From the NCBI GenBank assembly GCA_029289015.1, contig JARFUL010000282.1:1-10944 (forward strand): a DNA stretch of 10,944 bases. Reading direction: 5' to 3'. The notes beneath the pieces were generated by a model. That model was not told the DNA's origin and searched no databases. It was given only the letters and a program-made list of their open reading frames with translations. Below, in pieces: positions 7,675-10,944 of this stretch; position 1 is the stretch's first letter, and every line of letters starts with the position of its first letter. Made by a program: the position numbers and the translations under genes. The DNA is from Syntrophobacteria bacterium (GTDB lineage Bacteria > Desulfobacterota > Syntrophobacteria > JARFUL01).

Positions 7675-7704
7675 TTAACGCGTAGAGAAAACTCCTCGTA
7701 TAAT
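7675..7704 (+). promoter_or_regulatory. Sigma70-type promoter of the IHF-like gene
   Basis: A perfect -10 box TATAAT (7699-7704) lies 18 bases after TTAACG (7675-7680), which matches the -35 consensus at four of six positions. Transcription would begin near 7711, giving a leader of about 78 bases. The leader can form a GGGGT (7726-7730) to ACCCC (7740-7744) hairpin. The upstream gap 7548-7674 holds a 7-base direct repeat and no gene. Confidence 0.65.
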
Positions 7705-7788
7705 TGTGCTCCTGACCAAGGGACCGGGGTTGGCCCCCGACCCCTTCAGGGTATGGCAGCTACTGATTTCGTTAATCGGGGGTAAACC

Positions 7789-8076
7789 ATGACTCTAACC
7801 AAGGCACATCTGGTTGAAAGACTCTATAAATTCGACCGCTTTACCAAGGCCGAATGCGCCCAGATTGTGGAGACCCTCTTCGGGTTCATGAAGGGGTCGC
7901 TGGAGAACGGAGAGGATGTTCTCATAAGCGGCTTCGGGAAGTTCAGCGTAAAGCACAAGAAGGAGAGGGTCGGCAGAAATCCCCAGACCGGAGACCCCAT
8001 AACCCTGCCCTCGAGGAAGGTAATTACCTTCAAGTGCTCCGGCGTTCTGAGGGGCCTTCTAAACGACGAAAAGTAA
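7789..8076 (+). CDS. ihfA: Integration host factor/HU family DNA-bending protein, IhfA-like
   Basis: This is a 95-residue nucleoid protein that dimerises and bends DNA sharply, acting in transcription, replication and recombination. Seen: the N-terminal helices from LTKAHLVERLY to FMKGSLENGED, the strand motif GFGKFSVK (48-55), and the DNA-inserting beta-arm tip GRNPQTG with Pro65 at the position expected for the intercalating proline of IHF alpha. RKVITFKCS and a final helix follow. The start residues MTLTKAHL match the family. The ribosome-binding sequence is only a G-run (7778-7782). The arm is closer to IhfA than to HU, but HU/IHF subtypes outside the well-studied groups are hard to separate, so the symbol is tentative. 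It is monocistronic with its own promoter; the next gene is convergent. Confidence 0.9.
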   Translation: MTLTKAHLVERLYKFDRFTKAECAQIVETLFGFMKGSLENGEDVLISGFGKFSVKHKKERVGRNPQTGDPITLPSRKVITFKCSGVLRGLLNDEK

Positions 8077-8297
8077 CCCCGCGGTCTCTAGCCCCAGCCC
8101 CCCGGGCGGCCTAAAGGAGGTCGCGGGCACGGGTCCATCCTCGCGAGCCTTTCCAAAGCACAGCCCATTGAAAGAATCCCGGCCCTGGCGCTTTAGCATC
8201 CTCGCGCCTCGATTCCAGGGATGTAATGTAACAGAGGCCGAAGGGGGCTCCGCGCGGGCGCGGGCCGCGGGGGTAATCTGGGATTAATAGAGGGGGG
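8077..8297. other. Convergent intergenic region, GC-rich, no gene found
   Basis: This gap lies between the stop codons of the IHF-like gene and the convergent cNMP/PATAN gene. It holds CCCTGG (8183-8188) and CCAGGG (8215-8220), with an inner CGC/GCG pairing, and a tight GC hairpin CCGCG (8250-8254) and CGCGG (8259-8263). Neither is followed by a T-tract on either strand, so no intrinsic terminator for either gene is apparent. An AAAGGAGG at 8113-8120 has no start codon at a suitable distance. Confidence 0.6.
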
Positions 8298-9404
8298 CTA
8301 GAGGTTTCGCTCGTCCAGCCTCTTGATGCCCTCGAAGAGGAGCGACATGGTGTCCGCCTCGATGGACGCGTCCTCGGGGGGGAGCTCGTTGGGGTCGAAC
8401 TTGAATCTCCCCTTGTCCCACTCCAGGAGCGTGTAGAACGCCTCCACCCCGCGGTCCCTGCCCACCTTGGCCTCCCGCACCGTGCCCTTGTCGAAGAAGA
8501 CCTTGGCCCTCTTCCTGGCCTGGGACAGGGCCAGAAGGCCCGAGCGGCGGTTCATGTGCAGGGTCTGGACCAGCTCTGCGACCCCGAAGGTGGAGAGATC
8601 GCCGGTGAGCCCCTTCTCGATGATCTCCGTGACCCTGAGGTTGGCCTCCTTGAGCCTGTGGACCAGGAGCCTGTTGAAGTAGAGATGGAGGGAGGGGTTC
8701 TCCATGAGGATGCTGTCGAAGTCGGGCTTGGTGATCCCCAGAAGCATGGCCTCGCCCCGGGTGCGGATGGTCGCGGACGCGGGCTCCCCGGAGATGAGGG
8801 ACATCTCCCCGAAGCACTCTCCCTCGGTGAGCACCGCGACGACCTTCTCCCGGCCCGAGGGGTCCTCGGAGACCACCTCCACCTCGCCGTTGGCCACGAT
8901 GTACAGCGCCTTGCACACCTCGCCCTGGCGGATGATCACCGCGCCGCCCGCGATGAGCATGGGGCGGAGGAACTTGGTTATGTTCCTCTTGGCGTTTTTG
9001 GGCAAAAGGGAGAAGACCGGCACCGTGTCGAGGAACGCGGCGTCCAGGTCCTCGGCCTCCTCCATCTCGGGGAACTCTTCGGGCAGGATGGCCTTGGTGG
9101 CCTCCCTGGTGATGTTGAAATCCGCCTCCCCCAGGTGGCACGCGCACCGGACCATGCCCCCCTGGGAGTCGAAGTCGAGCCCCAGGGTGGCGAACGCGAC
9201 CCCCCTTGAGAGGGCCAGAAGGTGGGGGCTCAGGGAGTGGATGGCATACGCGCACGCGGCTGAGGTCTCCTCTATGACCAGGTGGGGATAGTCGATGACC
9301 ATCTGGTCCCCCTCGTTGAGCACGCCGCAGGTTGAGGTCTCTTTGGCTTTGATTGTGAGTCTCAAGAAGGCCATGGCTTCGTCCGATCTGTGGGGTTTGA
9401 CCAT
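8298..9404 (-). CDS. TIGR04076-like / cyclic-nucleotide-binding-fold / PATAN (DUF4388) fusion protein
   Basis: This is a cytoplasmic signalling protein of 368 residues, or 358 if the ATG at 9374 is used; no signal peptide or membrane segment is seen. Residues 11-100 resemble the small TIGR04076 family (CAYAIHSLSPHLLALSRG) and have cysteines at 26, 51, 87 and 89. Residues about 127-250 are a Crp-type cNMP-binding fold, with GEVCKALYIVANGEVEVV and the phosphate-binding cassette FGEMSLISGEPASAT (198-212). The arginine normally found after the proline is Ala209 here, so classical cAMP binding is doubtful. Residues about 267-366 form a PATAN/DUF4388 domain (GDLSTFGVAELVQTL, FFDKGTVREAKVG, GRFKF). 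PATAN domains occur in regulators of gliding, twitching and other responses. There is no DNA-binding domain, so it is not a standard transcription factor. The ligand and partners are unknown. Confidence 0.85.
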   Translation of the reverse strand: MVKPHRSDEAMAFLRLTIKAKETSTCGVLNEGDQMVIDYPHLVIEETSAACAYAIHSLSPHLLALSRGVAFATLGLDFDSQGGMVRCACHLGEADFNITREATKAILPEEFPEMEEAEDLDAAFLDTVPVFSLLPKNAKRNITKFLRPMLIAGGAVIIRQGEVCKALYIVANGEVEVVSEDPSGREKVVAVLTEGECFGEMSLISGEPASATIRTRGEAMLLGITKPDFDSILMENPSLHLYFNRLLVHRLKEANLRVTEIIEKGLTGDLSTFGVAELVQTLHMNRRSGLLALSQARKRAKVFFDKGTVREAKVGRDRGVEAFYTLLEWDKGRFKFDPNELPPEDASIEADTMSLLFEGIKRLDERNL

Positions 9405-9444
9405 CCGGGGAATAACGGGAAGATACTGTCCCGGCTTATGAGCC

Positions 9445-9473
9445 TTTATACCTTCAAAGAGCCTGGTTGTAAA
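9445..9473 (-). promoter_or_regulatory. Sigma70-type promoter of the cNMP/PATAN gene
   Basis: On the minus strand, TTTACA (9473-9468, five of six -35 matches) is separated by exactly 17 bases from TATAAA (9450-9445, five of six -10 matches). Transcription would start about 34 bases before the ATG at 9404 and about 64 before the ATG at 9374. This gives the gene a promoter separate from larB-dtd. Confidence 0.65.
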
Positions 9474-9543
9474 GCCCGGCTGTCAGGAAGCCGCGCCACC
9501 GGCCTAACCGGGCCTGGGGGCGAGTTTTTTGCTGCAGCCCTCA

Positions 9544-9559
9544 AGGCTCAGAAGAGCCT
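9544..9559 (-). other. Perfect hairpin over the dtd stop codon
   Basis: On the minus strand, AGGCTC (9559-9554) and GAGCCT (9549-9544) form a 6-bp stem with a TTCT loop that spans the end of dtd and its TGA. It lacks a following T-tract, so it is not a standard terminator. It may be an RNA 3'-end structure or chance. Confidence 0.4.
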
Positions 9560-10000
9560 GGTGGAGTCGAGCATCAGGGTCACGGGGCCAGTGTTGACCA
9601 GCTCCACATCCATCATCTCCCCGAACCTGCCGAACGCTACCCGCGGGACGCCCAGCTCCTTTAGCCTCTCGCCGAACAGGACATAGAGCTCCCGCGCGTC
9701 CTTAGGGTCGGCCGCGGCCACGAAGGAGGGGCGCCTTCCCTTCCTGGTGTCGCCCAGAAGGGTGAACTGGGGGACCACCAGGGCCTCGCCCCCCACGTCC
9801 ACCGCCGAGAGGTTCATCTTGCCCGCGTCATCCTCGAAGATTCTCAGCCCCGCGACCTTGCCGGCCATGTAGGCCGCGTCCTCCGCGCGGTCGCCCCTGG
9901 CCACCCCGAGGAGCACCAGGAGCCCCGGCCCCGTCTCCGCGACCGTGTCGCCCGAGACCGTTACCCTAGCCCTCTTCACCCGCTGCACCACCGCGCGCAC
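9548..10000 (-). CDS. dtd: D-aminoacyl-tRNA deacylase (DTD)
   Basis: This protein hydrolyses D-aminoacyl-tRNAs (and Gly-tRNA-Ala) as a translation proofreading step and works as a cytoplasmic homodimer. The 150-residue protein has the standard length and begins with [15 protein letters not shown]. The second active-site motif, NTGPVT (136-141) with Gly138-Pro139 as the cross-subunit Gly-cisPro pair, is canonical. The first motif is PQFTL (77-81) where DTDs have SQFTL, followed by TRKGRRPSF. The start is GTG, supported by an ideal AAAGGAGG (10013-10006) five bases upstream. It overlaps the end of larB by 35 bases in another frame, which suggests coupled expression. No own promoter is evident. 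The identity is secure; the Ser77Pro change is unusual. Confidence 0.96.
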   Translation of the reverse strand: MRAVVQRVKRARVTVSGDTVAETGPGLLVLLGVARGDRAEDAAYMAGKVAGLRIFEDDAGKMNLSAVDVGGEALVVPQFTLLGDTRKGRRPSFVAAADPKDARELYVLFGERLKELGVPRVAFGRFGEMMDVELVNTGPVTLMLDSTRLF

Positions 10001-10754
10001 CGCCGCCTCCTTTCAGGATCAGGTGGGCCAGAACCCCGGCCCCGAAGCCGTTGTCAATGTTCACCACCGCAACCCCCGGCGAGCAGGTGTTGAGCATCCC
10101 CGAGAGCGCCGCGAGCCCGCCCGCGCCCACGCCGTAGCCCACCGAGGTGGGCACCGCGATAACGGGCACGGCCACCATGCCGCCGATCACCGAGGGGAGC
10201 GCGCCCTCCATGCCCGCGACCGCGACCACCACCCCCGCGCGGGTGAGGGTCTCCCAGTGGTTGAGGAGCCGGTGGAGCCCGGCCACCCCCACGTCGAAGA
10301 CCCTCTCCACCTGGGTCCCGAGAAACTCCGCGGTGATCGCGGCCTCCTGGGCCACCGGGAGGTCCGAGGTGCCCGCGGTGATCACCAGCGCGTACCCGGA
10401 AGCCAGCCTCTCCGCGGGGTTCGGGGTGAGGGTGAGAACCCGGGCCTGCTCATGGTAGGTGGCCTCCGGCAGCCTCTCCTTAACCACTTCGGCCTTTTCG
10501 GGCTCTATCCTTGTCACCAGGACGTTGTCTCCCCTCGCGACCATCTTCTCGGCCAGGAGCGCGATCTGGCGCGCGGACTTGCCCTCGCCGAAGATGGCCT
10601 CCGGCACCCCCCGCCTCAGGGGCCGGTGGTGGTCCAGGTGCGCGAAACCGAGGGACTCGAAGGGGAGCCTCACCAGCTCGCGCAAAGCCTCCTCCACGGA
10701 TACCCGGCCCTCCTTGAGACCCACGAGGAGCTCCCTTAGCCTCTTTTCGTCCAT
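9966..10754 (-). CDS. larB: LarB, pyridinium-3,5-biscarboxylic acid mononucleotide synthase
   Basis: LarB starts synthesis of the nickel-pincer nucleotide cofactor of lactate racemase and related enzymes. It carboxylates the pyridinium ring of nicotinic acid adenine dinucleotide and hydrolyses it, giving the dicarboxylated mononucleotide. The 262-residue protein has the AIR-carboxylase-like C-terminal half: [12 protein letters not shown] (127-138), [12 protein letters not shown] (181-192), VPTSVGYG and [18 protein letters not shown] (222-239). Glu183 and Cys224 correspond, as I recall the Lactobacillus enzyme, to its catalytic Glu180 and Cys221, and the spacing is the same. The ATG at 10754 is chosen over a TTG at 10784 because AAAGGAG (10767-10761) precedes it. 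The last 20 or so residues are glycine-rich and overlap the dtd ribosome-binding site and start. LarC, LarE and LarA are not in view. Confidence 0.93.
   Translation of the reverse strand: MDEKRLRELLVGLKEGRVSVEEALRELVRLPFESLGFAHLDHHRPLRRGVPEAIFGEGKSARQIALLAEKMVARGDNVLVTRIEPEKAEVVKERLPEATYHEQARVLTLTPNPAERLASGYALVITAGTSDLPVAQEAAITAEFLGTQVERVFDVGVAGLHRLLNHWETLTRAGVVVAVAGMEGALPSVIGGMVAVPVIAVPTSVGYGVGAGGLAALSGMLNTCSPGVAVVNIDNGFGAGVLAHLILKGGGGARGGAAGEEG
10006..10013 (-). promoter_or_regulatory. Ribosome binding site deciding the dtd GTG start
   Basis: AAAGGAGG on the minus strand lies inside the larB coding region, five bases before the GTG at 10000. It supports GTG as the start and independent initiation of dtd within the larB message. 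Confidence 0.8.
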
Positions 10755-10760
10755 CAAGTT

Positions 10761-10767
10761 CTCCTTT
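10761..10767 (-). promoter_or_regulatory. Ribosome binding site deciding the larB ATG start
   Basis: AAAGGAG on the minus strand lies six bases before the ATG at 10754. It argues against the longer TTG-initiated frame from 10784. Confidence 0.75.
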
Positions 10768-10783
10768 GGGGCTGTTTCAGCCA

Positions 10784-10820
10784 ATTATGCCTGATACGGG
10801 GCAAAGTTAGAACACCTTTG
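10784..10820 (-). promoter_or_regulatory. Candidate larB-dtd promoter with dyad
   Basis: On the minus strand CATAAT (10789-10784) is a good -10. The matching -35 region 17 bases upstream, TTCTAA (10812-10807), is weak. It falls inside a dyad, CAAAG (10802-10806) and CTTTG (10816-10820), with a 9-base centre, which could be an operator. This is a candidate only. Confidence 0.3.
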
Positions 10821-10842
10821 ATGAGCCGGCACGATATTTTCA

Positions 10843-10868
10843 CCCGGCCGCGGCCCCGGCCGCGCGGG
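10843..10868 (+). other. GC-rich stem-loop before the orphan terminator
   Basis: CGCGGC (10849-10854) pairs with GCCGCG (10859-10864) over a 4-base loop. CCCG (10843-10846) can extend it by pairing with CGGG (10865-10868), with two bases bulged. It lies 3 bases before the terminator structure and would fold strongly in a plus-strand RNA. Confidence 0.5.
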
Positions 10869-10869
10869 C

Positions 10870-10919
10870 AGCCTCAAGCATGGGTTGCCCCTTTTCGGGG
10901 CTGTTTTGAGGGCTTTTTT
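10870..10919 (+). terminator. Two-tier intrinsic terminator on the + strand, with no + strand gene before it
   Basis: An inner hairpin, GCCCC (10887-10891) and GGGGC (10897-10901), lies within an outer stem. In the outer stem CCTCAA (10872-10877) pairs with TTGAGG (10906-10911), extended by A-G with C-T across one bulged G. TTTTTT (10914-10919) follows. The T-tract exists only in the plus direction; on the minus strand no T-tract follows. All genes to its left for 2.6 kb are on the minus strand, so it must end a non-coding or leader transcript, or guard against read-through. The last 25 bases of the window show nothing further. Confidence 0.75.
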
Positions 10920-10944
10920 CTCTGGATGGGGGAGCCTTTGCCGT

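Noticed and set aside
8113..8120. Perfect AAAGGAGG in the convergent gap, suggesting a small gene
   Set aside because: No start codon follows at a usable distance, and no sensible small open frame follows.
8090..8160. tRNA-like or other structured RNA in the convergent gap
   Set aside because: A T-arm-like GGGTCCATCCT was noticed, but no cloverleaf with acceptor and anticodon stems can be drawn.
9499..9530. Possible + strand terminator with TTTTTT at 9525-9530
   Set aside because: Only a 4-bp GGCC pairing precedes it, ten bases away, and there is no + strand gene upstream. The run probably lies in the dtd 3' region by chance.
1..10944. CRISPR arrays, insertion sequences, integrase or phage genes
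   Set aside because: No regularly spaced repeats, terminal inverted repeats, transposase or phage motifs were seen. The gene content is core metabolism and cell surface.

Overview
The window reads as a GC-rich chromosomal segment from a diderm, probably anaerobic, type IV pilus-bearing bacterium. The set of a PilY1-type adhesin, a four-subunit pyruvate:ferredoxin-type oxidoreductase, an IHF/HU protein and a cNMP-PATAN fusion protein fits Desulfobacterota/Myxococcota-like ('deltaproteobacterial') lineages best. This placement is inferred from gene content, not from a marker gene. Frequent AGG (Arg) and ATA (Ile) codons in GC-rich genes are a further hint about lineage.

Layout, left to right. 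(1) 1-4266 (+): the 3' part of a very large pilY1-like gene whose 5' end lies outside the window. The visible protein has the end of a von Willebrand A domain, several calcium-loop-like motifs, two related inserted beta-modules and a PilY1/PilC-type beta-propeller. A strong intrinsic terminator, nested in a second inverted repeat, follows. (2) 4538-7547 (+): a compact porCDAB-type operon (gamma, delta, alpha, beta) for 2-oxoacid oxidation to acyl-CoA with reduction of ferredoxin. The delta subunit has an unusually stretched first 4Fe-4S motif. (3) 7789-8076 (+): an IhfA-like DNA-bending protein with its own sigma70-type promoter. (4) 8298-9404 (-): a signalling protein combining a TIGR04076-like N-terminus, a cyclic-nucleotide-binding fold without its usual phosphate-binding arginine, and a PATAN/DUF4388 domain. 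It has a good -35/-10 promoter. (5) 9548-10754 (-): larB (nickel-pincer cofactor synthesis) overlapping dtd (D-aminoacyl-tRNA deacylase), probably co-transcribed. (6) 10755-10944: the larB upstream region, which carries on the + strand a hairpin and an intrinsic terminator not preceded by any + strand gene.

The plus-strand genes (pilus adhesin, POR operon, IHF) and the minus-strand genes converge at about 8077-8297. The POR operon gives central anaerobic carbon metabolism. PilY1 and the PATAN protein could both relate to pili and surface behaviour, but nothing in the sequence links them beyond proximity. I found no complete new defence or mobile system here. The best leads are the modular PilY1, the PorD cluster spacing, the three-domain cNMP/PATAN protein, the hybrid DTD signature and the orphan + strand terminator upstream of larB.
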